Source: Mesorhizobium sp. RMAD-H1 (lineage in GTDB: Bacteria > Pseudomonadota > Alphaproteobacteria > Rhizobiales > Rhizobiaceae). From it: a stretch of 64,000 nucleotides of DNA. The notes under the pieces are model-generated. The model was given only the letters and a program-made list of their open reading frames with translations. It was not told the origin of the DNA and searched no databases. The position numbers and the translations under genes are program-made. Positions 8,849 through 18,358 of the stretch are shown piece after piece. How positions within the stretch are numbered: the first letter of the stretch is position 1; each line of letters begins with the position of its first letter. Location of the stretch: NCBI RefSeq assembly GCF_014191375.1, contig NZ_JACHWN010000002.1, positions 310,001 through 374,000 of the forward strand, written 5' to 3'.

Positions 8849-9796
8849 ATGCAAGGGATGAGAAACGTGAGCGGATTTGCATCTATCGGCGAATGCATGA
8901 TCGAACTTTCCGGAGCCGCGGGCGACAATTGGCGCATGGGCTTTGCCGGTGATACCTTCAACACGATCTGGTATGTCCGCGCGCTTTCGGCTTCCGATTA
9001 CCCTGTCGACTATGTGAGCGCCTTCGGCGACGACCCGTTTTCCCAGAAACAGCGCGATTTTCTGGCCAAAAACGGCATCGGAATTGCAAACAGCCCTGTC
9101 ATTTCCGGCGCCCGGCCCGGCCTTTACGCCATCACGCTCGATGGCGCCGAGCGTTCCTTCACCTATTGGCGCAGCGACGCCGCCGCGCGCCGGCTTGCCA
9201 GCGACCGCGAAGCGCTCGCCGCCAGCCTGAACGGGCGCGATATCGTCTATTTCTCCGGTATCACCCTCGCCATCCTCTCCCCAAACGATCGCAGCACCCT
9301 GCTCGAGGCGATCGCAGCCGCGCGGGAAAACGGCAGCCGCATCGCCTTCGATCCGAATTACCGGCCAAGGCTCTGGGAAAATGTCGGGACGGCGCGGGCG
9401 GTGATCGGCGATGCCATGCGGCTTGCCGACATCGCGCTTCCCACCTTCCCCGATGAGAAGGACCTGTTCGGCGACGCCTCGCCGGCGGCGACGGCCGCGC
9501 GCATCGCGGCGCTGGGCGTGAAGGAAATCGTGGTGAAGGACGGCACCGGGCCGGCGCTGGTGACTGCGCAGGGGCTGGAAGAATCCGTGCCGGCGTTAAC
9601 GGCCAATGCCGTCGATACGACGGGCGCCGGCGACAGCTTCAACGGCGCCTATCTCTCGGCCCGTCTCCAGGGGCTTGCCCCCGCCGATGCCGCACGCCGC
9701 GCCCATTGCGTGGCGGCCCGCGTCGTCGAATTCCACGGGGCACTTGCGCCGATGGAGGAGGCCCGCACGGCGTTTGAGAGGCTGTGCGAGGCGTAA
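8849..9796 (+). CDS. kdgK: 2-keto-3-deoxygluconate kinase (PfkB family)
   Basis: A 315-residue PfkB-type sugar kinase. The N-terminal GECMIELSG and FAGDTFNTIWYVR, the acid-sugar motif FDPNYRPRLW and the anion-hole/catalytic motif DTTGAGDSFNGAYL match KDG kinases, which phosphorylate 2-keto-3-deoxygluconate in uronate catabolism. The ATG at 8849 is chosen because GAGGGG lies about 8 bases upstream; TTG at 8834 and ATG at 8858 are alternatives. No other uronate genes are in the window, and the gene stands alone. Confidence 0.85.
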   Translation: MQGMRNVSGFASIGECMIELSGAAGDNWRMGFAGDTFNTIWYVRALSASDYPVDYVSAFGDDPFSQKQRDFLAKNGIGIANSPVISGARPGLYAITLDGAERSFTYWRSDAAARRLASDREALAASLNGRDIVYFSGITLAILSPNDRSTLLEAIAAARENGSRIAFDPNYRPRLWENVGTARAVIGDAMRLADIALPTFPDEKDLFGDASPAATAARIAALGVKEIVVKDGTGPALVTAQGLEESVPALTANAVDTTGAGDSFNGAYLSARLQGLAPADAARRAHCVAARVVEFHGALAPMEEARTAFERLCEA

Positions 9797-9894
9797 GCCC
9801 GATCCAGGCCCATCGTCTCCGGAATGGATCCACGACGTTTCATGTCATGAAATGGCAGCCGTGTTTCCAGCGTAGCGGCTGTGGCGCTGTCGAG

Positions 9895-10037
9895 GCATGG
9901 ATTCCAGTGACAAGCACTGGAATGACGGGTTGAAAGATTGCTGGCCTGACGAAGATCGCCGAACCTATTCGGTGCATAAGATCAGCCGGAAACATCAATT
10001 TTTCCGTCATTCCAGTGCTTGTCACTGGAATCCATGC
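9895..10037. repeat. Paired inverted hairpin repeat (CAGTG-type arms)
   Basis: Two copies of a 34-bp hairpin-forming unit (9895-9928 and 10004-10037) face each other, so the whole 143 bp is a large inverted repeat with a 75-bp core. Each unit is itself a palindrome with CAGTG/CACTG arms around a central CTTGTC (or GACAAG). It fills most of the gene-free stretch 9797-10110 between convergent kdgK and galM and could end both transcripts. It is structurally related to the repeat at 30144-30253. Confidence 0.8.
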
Positions 10038-10110
10038 TCGCCTCCTCCGCTGCATCAACTGTTCAGGACTACCCAGACGCCAAGCAGCCCGGTTAAAGAG
10101 AAGCTACCTC

Positions 10111-11127
10111 CTACCCCCTGCTGAAACTATAATGCGTCGTCTGCGCATAGACCTCGCCCGGCCGCAGCACCGCCTGCGGGAAGTACGGGAAGCTCGGCGA
10201 ATCCGGCCAGATCTGCGGCTCGAAGCACAGGCCCGCATAATTGTCATAAGGCTTGCCCGTCAGTCCCACAGCCGGCCTCGCCACGGTGTTGCCTGCATAG
10301 AACTGCACGCCCGGCTCCGTCGTCGAAACGTCGAGGCGGACGCCGGATTTCGCCCCCTTGGCGGCCGCGCACCATTTGAGGGGCCCGCGCGCCGCCGCGA
10401 GGCAGAAATTATTGTCATAGACGACCTGCGCGCCATTCTCCTCCCGCCGCACCGGGCGGAAATCACGGAAATCATGCGTCGTGCCCTCGACCGGCAGGAC
10501 GCGGCCATCCGGCATCAGCGCCGCGTTCGATGGCAGATAGGCCTCCGCCCCGATCATCACCTGATGGTCGAGAATGTCGGTTTCGCCGCCATCGTCCAGG
10601 TTGAAATAGCTGTGATGGATGAGGTTGCAGATCGTCGGCTTGTCGGTCACGGCCTCTAGCCGGACGACCAGTGTCCCGCCCGGGCTCAGCATATAGGTGC
10701 AGCTGACATTGAGATTGCCGGGAAAGCCCATCTCGCCATCGGGGCTAAGGATGGCGAGCGTGACGAAATCCGGCCCCGAGCCGGTCACCCGCCAGACCCG
10801 CTTGCCCAGCCCCTTGCGCCCGCCATGCAGATTGTGAGTCCCAAGAAAATTGCGGTCCACCTCATAGGTGACGCCGTCGATGGTGAAGGTGCCGTTGCGG
10901 ATGCGGTTTGCCGATCGCCCGGCAATCGCCCCCATATGCGGCGAATGCGCCGGATAATCGGCAAAGTCCTGATAACCAAGCACGAGCGAAGGCTCGTGGC
11001 CCTCCAGCCGCAGGTCCTGAACGACCGCGCCCCAGGTGAGGACCTTCGCGGTCAGTCCCCCGCCGGAAAGGGTGATGCGATGAACCGCCTCGCCATCCGG
11101 CGTTTCTCCAAAGATTTCCGATGTCAC
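10111..11127 (-). CDS. galM: Aldose 1-epimerase (galactose mutarotase)
   Basis: A 338-residue galactose-mutarotase-like protein. Key features are the NRI motif in AGRSANRIRNGTF, the catalytic HHSYFNL near residue 177, the acidic DNNFCL and the late CFEPQIWPDSPS containing the catalytic glutamate. It interconverts alpha and beta sugar anomers in the cytoplasm. It is downstream of gabD on the same strand, separated by a tandem repeat, so co-transcription is uncertain. Confidence 0.92.
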   Translation of the reverse strand: MTSEIFGETPDGEAVHRITLSGGGLTAKVLTWGAVVQDLRLEGHEPSLVLGYQDFADYPAHSPHMGAIAGRSANRIRNGTFTIDGVTYEVDRNFLGTHNLHGGRKGLGKRVWRVTGSGPDFVTLAILSPDGEMGFPGNLNVSCTYMLSPGGTLVVRLEAVTDKPTICNLIHHSYFNLDDGGETDILDHQVMIGAEAYLPSNAALMPDGRVLPVEGTTHDFRDFRPVRREENGAQVVYDNNFCLAAARGPLKWCAAAKGAKSGVRLDVSTTEPGVQFYAGNTVARPAVGLTGKPYDNYAGLCFEPQIWPDSPSFPYFPQAVLRPGEVYAQTTHYSFSRG

Positions 11128-11167
11128 GATGTGCAGCCCTTCCGAGTGCGATGGGGAATAATGAGGT

Positions 11168-11309
11168 GTGAGATAGTGAAGGCAATGACCTGCTACCTCA
11201 CTATTCCCTACTCACTATTCCCTACTCACTATTCCCTACTCACTATTCCCTACTCACTATTCCCTACTCACTATTCCCTACTCACTATTCCCTACTCACT
11301 ATCTCACTA
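11168..11309. repeat. 14-bp tandem repeat array
   Basis: Seven exact head-to-tail copies of the 14-mer CTCACTATTCCCTA occupy 11197-11294, followed by a diverged copy reaching 11309. An inverted relative (GTGAGATAGTGAA) lies at about 11168-11180. The array fills the galM-gabD gap, and the last copy contains the gabD stop codon (TAG read on the minus strand from 11309). Related, diverged sequence occurs at 17005-17082, 27965-28052 and 41147-41214. Confidence 0.95.
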
Positions 11310-12767
11310 CTGAATCCCCAGTCCGCCGATGCAGACATATTTGGTGTCGAGATAGTCCTCGATGCCCTGATGCCCGCCTTCCTTGCCCAGGCCCGATTCC
11401 TTCAGGCCGCCGAACGGCGCCTCGACGGTCGTGATGATGCCTTCGTTGACGCCGATGAGGCCGTATTTCAGCCCCTCCATCACGCGGAAGGTGCGGCCGA
11501 GATCCTGCGTGTAGAAATAGCAGGCGAGGCCATATTCGGTATTGTTGGCGAGATCGATGGCCTCCTGCTCCGTCCTAAACTTGTAGACCGGCGCGACGGG
11601 GCCGAAGATTTCCTCCCTGGTGAAGCGCATGCGCGGCTTGGCGTCGGCAATCACGGTCGGCTGGAAGTAAGTGCCGCCGAGTGCATGGCGCTTGCCGCCG
11701 GTCAGGATCTTGCCGCCCTTCTTCTCGGCGTCCGCGATCAGCTCCTCGACCTTCTGCACCGCCTTGTCGTCGATCAGCGGCCCCTGCTGGGTACCCTCCT
11801 CCAGCCCGTTGCCGACCTTCAGCTTCTCGGCCGCCGCGGCGAATTTCTCGACGAATTTGTTGTAGATCTTCGACTGCACGAAGAAGCGGTTGGTGCACAC
11901 GCATGTCTGGCCGGAATTGCGGAACTTCGCCGCGATCGCCCCTTCCACCGCGCGGTCGAGATCGGCATCGTCGAAGACGATGAACGGCGCGTTGCCGCCG
12001 AGCTCCATCGACACCTTCTTGACCGTGCTGGCCGCCTGCTTGATCAGGATCTTGCCGACCTCGGTCGAGCCGGTGAAGGTGATCTTGCGCACCAGCGGGT
12101 TGCGGGTCAGTTCGCCGCCGATCTCGGATGCAGAGCCGGTCAGGACGTTGACGACGCCCTTCGGAATGCCCGCTTCCTCACACAGGACGCCCCAGGCGAG
12201 GCCGGAATAGGGCGTCTGCGTCGCCGGCTTGACCACCGCCGTGCAGCCGGAAGCAAGCGCCGGCCCGATCTTGCGGGCGAGCATCGAGGACGGGAAGTTC
12301 CACGGCGTGATCGCCGCGATCACGCCCACCGGCTCCTTCGTCACCATGATGCGGCGGTCACGCCAGGGCGACGGCACCACGTCGCCATAGACCCGGCGCG
12401 CTTCCTCGGCATACCAGAGGATATAGGCGGCCGACATCCCGATCTCGCCCTTCGCCTCGGTCAGCGACTTGCCCTGCTCAAGCGTCAGCAATTCGGCCAG
12501 CGAATCCTGGTTCTCGAGGATGAGATCGTGCAGCTTGCGCATCAGCTTGGCGCGCTCATTGGCCGACGTCTTCTTCCAGCTTTCGAAGGCTTCCGCCGCC
12601 GCCTGAATGGCGCGCGCCGTCTCCGCCTTGCCTGAATTCGGCACGGTCCCGATCTTCAGGCCCGTCGCCGGGTTGACGACATCGATGGTCTGGCCGGAAT
12701 CGGCCTCCACCCAGTCGCCGGCGATCAGATTGGCCTGTTTCATGAAATAGCTGGTCTTCTGAAGCAT
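11307..12767 (-). CDS. gabD: NAD(P)-dependent succinate-semialdehyde dehydrogenase
   Basis: A 486-residue aldehyde dehydrogenase. Motifs are PVGVIAAITPWNFP, the cofactor loop GSTEVGKIL, the catalytic Glu in MELGGNAPFIVF and the catalytic Cys in NSGQTCVCTNRFFVQ. Together with the C-terminal GYxD-like tail these match GabD-type succinate-semialdehyde dehydrogenases of 4-aminobutyrate degradation. The ATG at 12767 follows AAGGAGAACAGCG, so longer upstream starts are rejected. No GABA transaminase is nearby. Confidence 0.88.
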   Translation of the reverse strand: MLQKTSYFMKQANLIAGDWVEADSGQTIDVVNPATGLKIGTVPNSGKAETARAIQAAAEAFESWKKTSANERAKLMRKLHDLILENQDSLAELLTLEQGKSLTEAKGEIGMSAAYILWYAEEARRVYGDVVPSPWRDRRIMVTKEPVGVIAAITPWNFPSSMLARKIGPALASGCTAVVKPATQTPYSGLAWGVLCEEAGIPKGVVNVLTGSASEIGGELTRNPLVRKITFTGSTEVGKILIKQAASTVKKVSMELGGNAPFIVFDDADLDRAVEGAIAAKFRNSGQTCVCTNRFFVQSKIYNKFVEKFAAAAEKLKVGNGLEEGTQQGPLIDDKAVQKVEELIADAEKKGGKILTGGKRHALGGTYFQPTVIADAKPRMRFTREEIFGPVAPVYKFRTEQEAIDLANNTEYGLACYFYTQDLGRTFRVMEGLKYGLIGVNEGIITTVEAPFGGLKESGLGKEGGHQGIEDYLDTKYVCIGGLGIQ

Positions 12768-12942
12768 CGCTGTTCTCCTTGAGGCATGCTCGGCGATGAC
12801 CGCCGCCCTGCCCCTCTCCAATGTCCGGAATTTCTCGGAGCGATCATGAGGAATGTCAAGGAGAGTATCTTGCGCGGGCGGGCGGGTTGTCCACCCTTGC
12901 CGCCGCGCAATGACGCGGCATGGCAATCACGATTTGGCGAGA

Positions 12943-13899
12943 TCAGCCGAAGATATGCGTGGCGATTGCGATCCACAGCCCGAGCGTGAGGGCGGATATC
13001 CCCGTGGCGATCACCATCGAGGTGGAGGCGAGCGCCTGTCCGGTGCCGAACCGGGTGGCGATCAGGTAGGAATTGATGCCGGAGGGGAGCGCCGCGGCGG
13101 TGACGGCCACCTTGGCCGTCAAAGGCGGGAGCTGCAAGGCCCAGGCGACCGCCAGGACCACGGCCGGCATCAGCATCAGCTTGACCGTCGCGGTGAGCGA
13201 TGCCGCACGCACATTGCCCGATATGCCGAATTTCTTCAGTCCCATCCCCATGGCGAAGAGCGCGACCGGCCCGGCAACGCCCGCCAGCGTGTTGATCAGG
13301 GTCGATGCGAGTTCGGGCATGGCAAGACCGGTGAGGCGCCATGCCCATCCCGCCAGTATGCCGATGATCAGCGGATTGTGCAGAAGGCTTCGCAAAAACG
13401 CCTTCAGCGTCCCCGCAAGGCCGGTTTCGCCGGTCTGCACCCCGTCGCGCCGCATCGCCCATTCATTGAGGGCGATGGAAGCCGCCATCATCAGCGGCAG
13501 GTGGATCGAGATGATGAGCGAGATGATCTCCACCCCCTCCTGGCCGAACACGCCAAGCATCAGCGGCACGCCGAGGAACACCAGATTGGAGAATGCGCCC
13601 GACACGCCGGCCACCACGCCCGCGCGCCGGTCACGGCCGAACACCGTGCGGATCGCCCCATGGGAGATGAGCCACGCCCCGATCACGCCGGCAAAATAGG
13701 CCGTCCACAGCGCCCAGGGGGCGCTGCCGTGGAAATCCGCCGAGACCATGGTGCGGAACAGAAGCAACGGCGTCGATACCACGAAGACGAACTCGGAAAG
13801 CCCGTCGCCGGCCGCCTCGCTCAGTATCCGCAGGCGGGCCGCCGCATAGCCGATAAAAATAATGCTGAAGATGATGAATATCGTTCCGGCGAGTCCCAT
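12943..13899 (-). CDS. AEC-family (auxin efflux carrier type) transporter
   Basis: A 318-residue integral membrane protein with about ten hydrophobic segments in two halves. The pattern GLAGTIFIIFSIIFIGYAA at the N-terminus, NLVFLGVPLMLGVFG and LHNPLIIGILAGW is typical of the AEC family, whose bacterial members export or exchange organic acids such as malate. It is transcribed alone, divergent from acpXL. The substrate is unknown. Confidence 0.83.
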   Translation of the reverse strand: MGLAGTIFIIFSIIFIGYAAARLRILSEAAGDGLSEFVFVVSTPLLLFRTMVSADFHGSAPWALWTAYFAGVIGAWLISHGAIRTVFGRDRRAGVVAGVSGAFSNLVFLGVPLMLGVFGQEGVEIISLIISIHLPLMMAASIALNEWAMRRDGVQTGETGLAGTLKAFLRSLLHNPLIIGILAGWAWRLTGLAMPELASTLINTLAGVAGPVALFAMGMGLKKFGISGNVRAASLTATVKLMLMPAVVLAVAWALQLPPLTAKVAVTAAALPSGINSYLIATRFGTGQALASTSMVIATGISALTLGLWIAIATHIFG

Positions 13900-14115
13900 C
13901 TAGTCCGGATAGGATCTGGGGCCGCCGGATGCAACCCACGAAACGAGGTTAGCAAACACTTTACTGAAGCGACATAGCTTAGCGCGCGCAGGGCCGAGCG
14001 CTGCGGGTCGCGGGCGCTCGGCTTTACATCTTTCCCTGAGGCGCGAAAAACGCTAGACACGCGCAAATTGATCGGTAAGCCGCTTATCAACGGCGTAGGA
14101 TAAAGGAACCTCAAA

Positions 14116-14397
14116 TTGTCATCCACCTTCGACAAAGTCGCCGACATTATCTCTGAAACCAGCGAGATCGACCGCAGCACGATCACGCCGGAAAGCCACA
14201 CGATCGACGATCTCGGCATCGACAGCCTCGATTTCCTGGATATCGTCTTCGCCATCGACAAGGCGTTCGGCATCAAGATCCCGCTCGAGAAGTGGACGCA
14301 GGAAGTCAACGAGGGCAAGGTTCCGACGGAGGAATATTTCGTCCTGAAGAATCTCTGCGCCAAGATCGACGAGCTTGTTGCCGCCAAGAAGGCCTGA
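14116..14397 (+). CDS. acpXL: Specialised acyl carrier protein for very-long-chain acylation of lipid A
   Basis: A 93-residue acyl carrier protein with the phosphopantetheine site [18 protein letters not shown]; Ser is in DSLDF. The long C-terminal part ([21 protein letters not shown]) is characteristic of AcpXL, which carries the 27-hydroxyoctacosanoyl chain for LpxXL. The start is TTG at 14116, preceded by AAGGAACC; no ATG in frame fits. It leads the cluster acpXL-KAS-KAS-adh-lpxXL. A possible stem (13993-14001 with 14014-14022) lies in the 216-bp upstream region. Confidence 0.93.
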   Translation: MSSTFDKVADIISETSEIDRSTITPESHTIDDLGIDSLDFLDIVFAIDKAFGIKIPLEKWTQEVNEGKVPTEEYFVLKNLCAKIDELVAAKKA

Positions 14398-14402
14398 TCG
14401 AA

Positions 14403-14445
14403 GCATGCTCCCAAAAAGTTGAAGACTTTTTGGATGAGATCATGC
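14403..14445. repeat. Short GCATGC-ended palindrome
   Basis: The 43-bp sequence begins GCATGCTCCCAAAAAGT and ends ACTTTTTGGATGAGATCATGC, forming a hairpin with short loop between acpXL and the next gene. It resembles the small palindromes ending in GATCATGC that are widespread in rhizobial genomes. A diverged relative is at 15646-15687. Confidence 0.6.
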
Positions 14446-14469
14446 GCCCAGAATAGAGCGGCGGGAAAC

Positions 14470-15651
14470 ATGCAGAACAACAAAGTCCTCATCACCGGCA
14501 TCGGCATCGTGTCTTCGCTCGGCGAAGGAATCGATGCCCATTGGAATGCACTGGCCGGCAAGCCCGAGCCGAAGCTCGATACATCAAGCTTTGCACCCTA
14601 TACCGTACATCCTCTGGGCGAGGTGGACTGGAACCTGCAGATCCCCAAGCGCAGCGACCAGCGCCAGATGGAAACATGGCAGCGGCTGGGAACCTATGCG
14701 GCGGGCCTCGCGCTCCAGGACGCGGGGCTTAAAGAGAACGAGGCCCTGTGCTCGACCATGGACATGGTCGTGGCATCAGGCGGTGGCGAGCGCGACCTTG
14801 CCGCCGACACGACGATCCTCGCCGAGGGCCGCACTGCAGAAAACCGCGGCGTGATGCTGAACCAGCGGCTCTCCACAGAGCTTCGCCCCACCCTGTTCCT
14901 GGCGCAATTGTCCAATCTGGCCGCCGGCAACATCTCCATCGTCCACAAGGTGACGGGTTCGTCGCGCACCTTCATGGGCGAGGAAGCGGCGGGCATTGCC
15001 GCCATCGAGACGGCCGCCGCCCGCATCCGCTCCGGCCAGAGCAGCCACATGCTGGTCGGCAGCGCCTATAACACCGAGCATTGGGACATGCTCTTGGGCC
15101 ATGAGCTCGGCGGATACCTCAAATCCGACGGCTGGGCCCCGCTCTGGCAGCGTCAGGGCAGCGCCGGCGGCGGGCTCGTCACCGGCTCGGGCGGCGTGTT
15201 CCTTGTGCTCGAGAGCGCCGAACATGCGGCAAAGCGCGGCGCGCACGCCTATGCCGAGATCGAGCAGATCTCCAGCGGGCAGATACGCCGCGGCCGCGAC
15301 GATCTGAAGAAGGCGGTCGAGGCGATGCTCGAAAAGGCGGTCGACGGCGACGAAACGCCCTTCATCGTCTCCGGCGCTTCCGGCGCGCATGAGCCGACGG
15401 CGGCCGAAAAGGCCGTGCTCGACGCCCTCCCCGGCGCGGCCGCGCGCGGCGTTGCGGGCATCATCGGCCACCTGCGCGAGGCACAGTTCCCGCTGAGCGT
15501 TGCGCTAGCGGCGATCGCGGTCTCGAAGGGCGAGGCTTTCGCGCCGCTTGAGGAAAGCGAAAAGCCGCTCGACAAGCCGGTTTCCGCAGCCGTCGCCATC
15601 ACGATCGGGGTCACGCGCGCCGAGGGCGCCGCGCGCCTCGTCAAAGCATGA
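14470..15651 (+). CDS. Beta-ketoacyl synthase homologue lacking the active-site Cys (chain-length-factor-like)
   Basis: A 393-residue KAS-fold protein starting MQNNKVLITGIGIVSSLGEG, in the position of the rhizobial fabF2XL gene. Aligned with its neighbour, the active-site stretch TACASG is GEEAAG here, so the nucleophilic Cys is Glu. The first catalytic His (NAHGTST in the neighbour) is also not aligned, while the second (IIGHL) is kept. It therefore probably cannot condense on its own and may act as a partner of the next protein, as chain-length factors do in type II polyketide synthases. That role is inference. Confidence 0.8.
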   Translation: MQNNKVLITGIGIVSSLGEGIDAHWNALAGKPEPKLDTSSFAPYTVHPLGEVDWNLQIPKRSDQRQMETWQRLGTYAAGLALQDAGLKENEALCSTMDMVVASGGGERDLAADTTILAEGRTAENRGVMLNQRLSTELRPTLFLAQLSNLAAGNISIVHKVTGSSRTFMGEEAAGIAAIETAAARIRSGQSSHMLVGSAYNTEHWDMLLGHELGGYLKSDGWAPLWQRQGSAGGGLVTGSGGVFLVLESAEHAAKRGAHAYAEIEQISSGQIRRGRDDLKKAVEAMLEKAVDGDETPFIVSGASGAHEPTAAEKAVLDALPGAAARGVAGIIGHLREAQFPLSVALAAIAVSKGEAFAPLEESEKPLDKPVSAAVAITIGVTRAEGAARLVKA

Positions 15652-15687
15652 TCTGAAAAGTCACGGACTTATCGGCTAAAATCATGC
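15646..15687. repeat. Short GCATGATC-type palindrome overlapping a stop codon
   Basis: Begins GCATGATCTGAAAAGTCA and ends GCTAAAATCATGC, giving an imperfect hairpin. The TGA stop of the upstream KAS-like gene (15649-15651) lies inside it. Its ends match those of the repeat at 14403-14445. Confidence 0.5.
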
Positions 15688-15721
15688 GGCCAAACAACTC
15701 GAAGCCTGAGTGGAGAAACAG

Positions 15722-16999
<1,278 letters not shown>

Positions 17000-17004
17000 C
17001 CAGC

Positions 17005-17082
17005 GAATAGTGAGTGGTGAGATAGTGAGTAGTGAATAGGAATTTTCCCCTACTCACTATCTCACTACTCACTATCTCACTA
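17005..17082. repeat. Inverted repeat of GTGAGATAGTGAGTAGTGAA type
   Basis: The left arm (GTGAGATAGTGAGTAGTGAA) and right arm (CTACTCACTATCTCACTA, repeated) are complementary around AATTTT. The stretch fills the gap between the KAS gene and adh and would form a long hairpin in RNA. The arms are built from the same short words as the tandem array at 11168-11309. Confidence 0.85.
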
Positions 17083-17093
17083 AAGGAACACTC

Positions 17094-18122
17094 ATGCGCG
17101 CACTACAACTCATCGAAGACCGCCGCCTGGAACTGACCGACATCGCCCCGCCCCCGCCGCCCGGTCCCGGCGAGGTGACGGTGCGTATCAAGGCGGTGGC
17201 GCTCAACCATATCGATGTCTGGGGTTGGCGCGGCATGGCGTTCGCCAAGCGCAAGATGCCGCTGGTGATCGGCGCGGAAGCCTCCGGTGTGGTGGAAACG
17301 CTGGGTTCCGGCGTGGCGGGTGTGCTCCCCGGTCAGCTCGTTTCGATCTACGGCGCGCAGACCTGCGGCCTGTGCCGCCCCTGCCGCGAGGGCCGCGATA
17401 ATCTCTGCGAGCACGTCTCCGGCGTCCACGGCTTCCATCTCGACGGCTTTGCCCAGGAAAAGATCAATCTGCCGGCCCGCCTGCTCGTCCCCGCCCCTCC
17501 CGGCGTCGATGAAATCGGCGCGGCGGTTGCCCCCGTCACCTTCGGCACGGTCGAGCACATGCTGTTCGACAATGCCAGGCTCGAACCCGGCGAGACGATC
17601 CTCATTCAGGCCGGCGGCTCCGGCATCGGCACGGCGGCGATCCAGCTTGCCAAGAAGATGGGCTGCACCGTCATCACCACGGTCGGCTCGGACGACAAGA
17701 TCGAGAAGGCCAAGGCGCTCGGCGCCGACCACGTCATCAACTACCGCGAGGACCGCTTCGAGGGCGTGGTGCGCAAGCTGACGAAGAAGAAGGGCGTGGA
17801 CGTGGTCTTCGAGCATGTCGGCAAGGATACCTGGGCGGGCTCCATGCTGAGCCTGAAGCGTGGCGGCAGGCTTGTCACCTGCGGCTCGACCTCGGGCGTG
17901 TCGACCGAGATGAACCTGATGATGCTCTTCCAGCAGCAATTGAAGCTGCTCGGCTCCTTCGGCTGCCGCATGGAGAACATGGCCGACGCCATGCAGAAGA
18001 TGGCGCGCGGCCTGGTCCATCCGGTAATCGACACCGTGGTCGGCTTCGACGAGATCGACACCGCGCTGAAGCGCATGGAAGGCCGGGATGTGTTCGGCAA
18101 GATCATTCTGCGTGTGGATTAG
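17094..18122 (+). CDS. Zinc-type alcohol dehydrogenase of the AcpXL cluster
   Basis: A 342-residue medium-chain dehydrogenase. GLCRPCREGRDNLCEH supplies four cysteines for structural zinc, and QAGGSGIGTAAIQLAK is the Rossmann nucleotide-binding motif. In rhizobial lipid A clusters this gene (adh2XL) sits between the KAS genes and lpxXL; its exact step in making 27-hydroxyoctacosanoate is not settled. AAAGGA lies about 6 bases before the ATG. Confidence 0.85.
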   Translation: MRALQLIEDRRLELTDIAPPPPPGPGEVTVRIKAVALNHIDVWGWRGMAFAKRKMPLVIGAEASGVVETLGSGVAGVLPGQLVSIYGAQTCGLCRPCREGRDNLCEHVSGVHGFHLDGFAQEKINLPARLLVPAPPGVDEIGAAVAPVTFGTVEHMLFDNARLEPGETILIQAGGSGIGTAAIQLAKKMGCTVITTVGSDDKIEKAKALGADHVINYREDRFEGVVRKLTKKKGVDVVFEHVGKDTWAGSMLSLKRGGRLVTCGSTSGVSTEMNLMMLFQQQLKLLGSFGCRMENMADAMQKMARGLVHPVIDTVVGFDEIDTALKRMEGRDVFGKIILRVD

Positions 18123-18156
18123 GTGGATTCTTTCAGGTTGCGTCAAGCGATGAGCA

Positions 18157-18311
18157 CCCCCCTCTGCCCTGCCGGGCATCTCCCCCGCAAGGGGGGAGAT
18201 TGGCTGGCACTGCTGGCGGCGCCTACCCGGCGACGTCAGCGATTGGCGAAAGCGGATCTCATAGCTGATCTCCCCCCTTGCGGGGGAGATGTCCGGCAGG
18301 ACAGAGGGGGG
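18157..18311. repeat. Composite palindrome, family A, copy 1
   Basis: A 155-bp element between adh and lpxXL. It starts CCCCCCTCTGCCCTGCCGGG, has an inner hairpin with arms ATCTCCCCC/GGGGGGAGAT, a variable centre of about 60 bp, a second hairpin and the complementary end CCGGCAGGACAGAGGGGGG. Copies are at 23435, 29208, 36295 and 38912. Flanking GCGCTGTCCCGCC extends the terminal inverted repeat. Confidence 0.95.
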
Positions 18312-18358
18312 CGCTGTCCCGCCACCATCTCCATTTCAACGCGAAATCCCCTTCCCCC

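Noticed and set aside
11197-11294. Tandem array considered as a CRISPR
   Set aside because: The 14-bp units are directly adjacent without spacers and there are no cas genes.
12768-12926. N-terminal extension of gabD
   Set aside because: The extra 53 residues are basic and unlike aldehyde dehydrogenases; the ATG at 12767 has a good ribosome-binding site.
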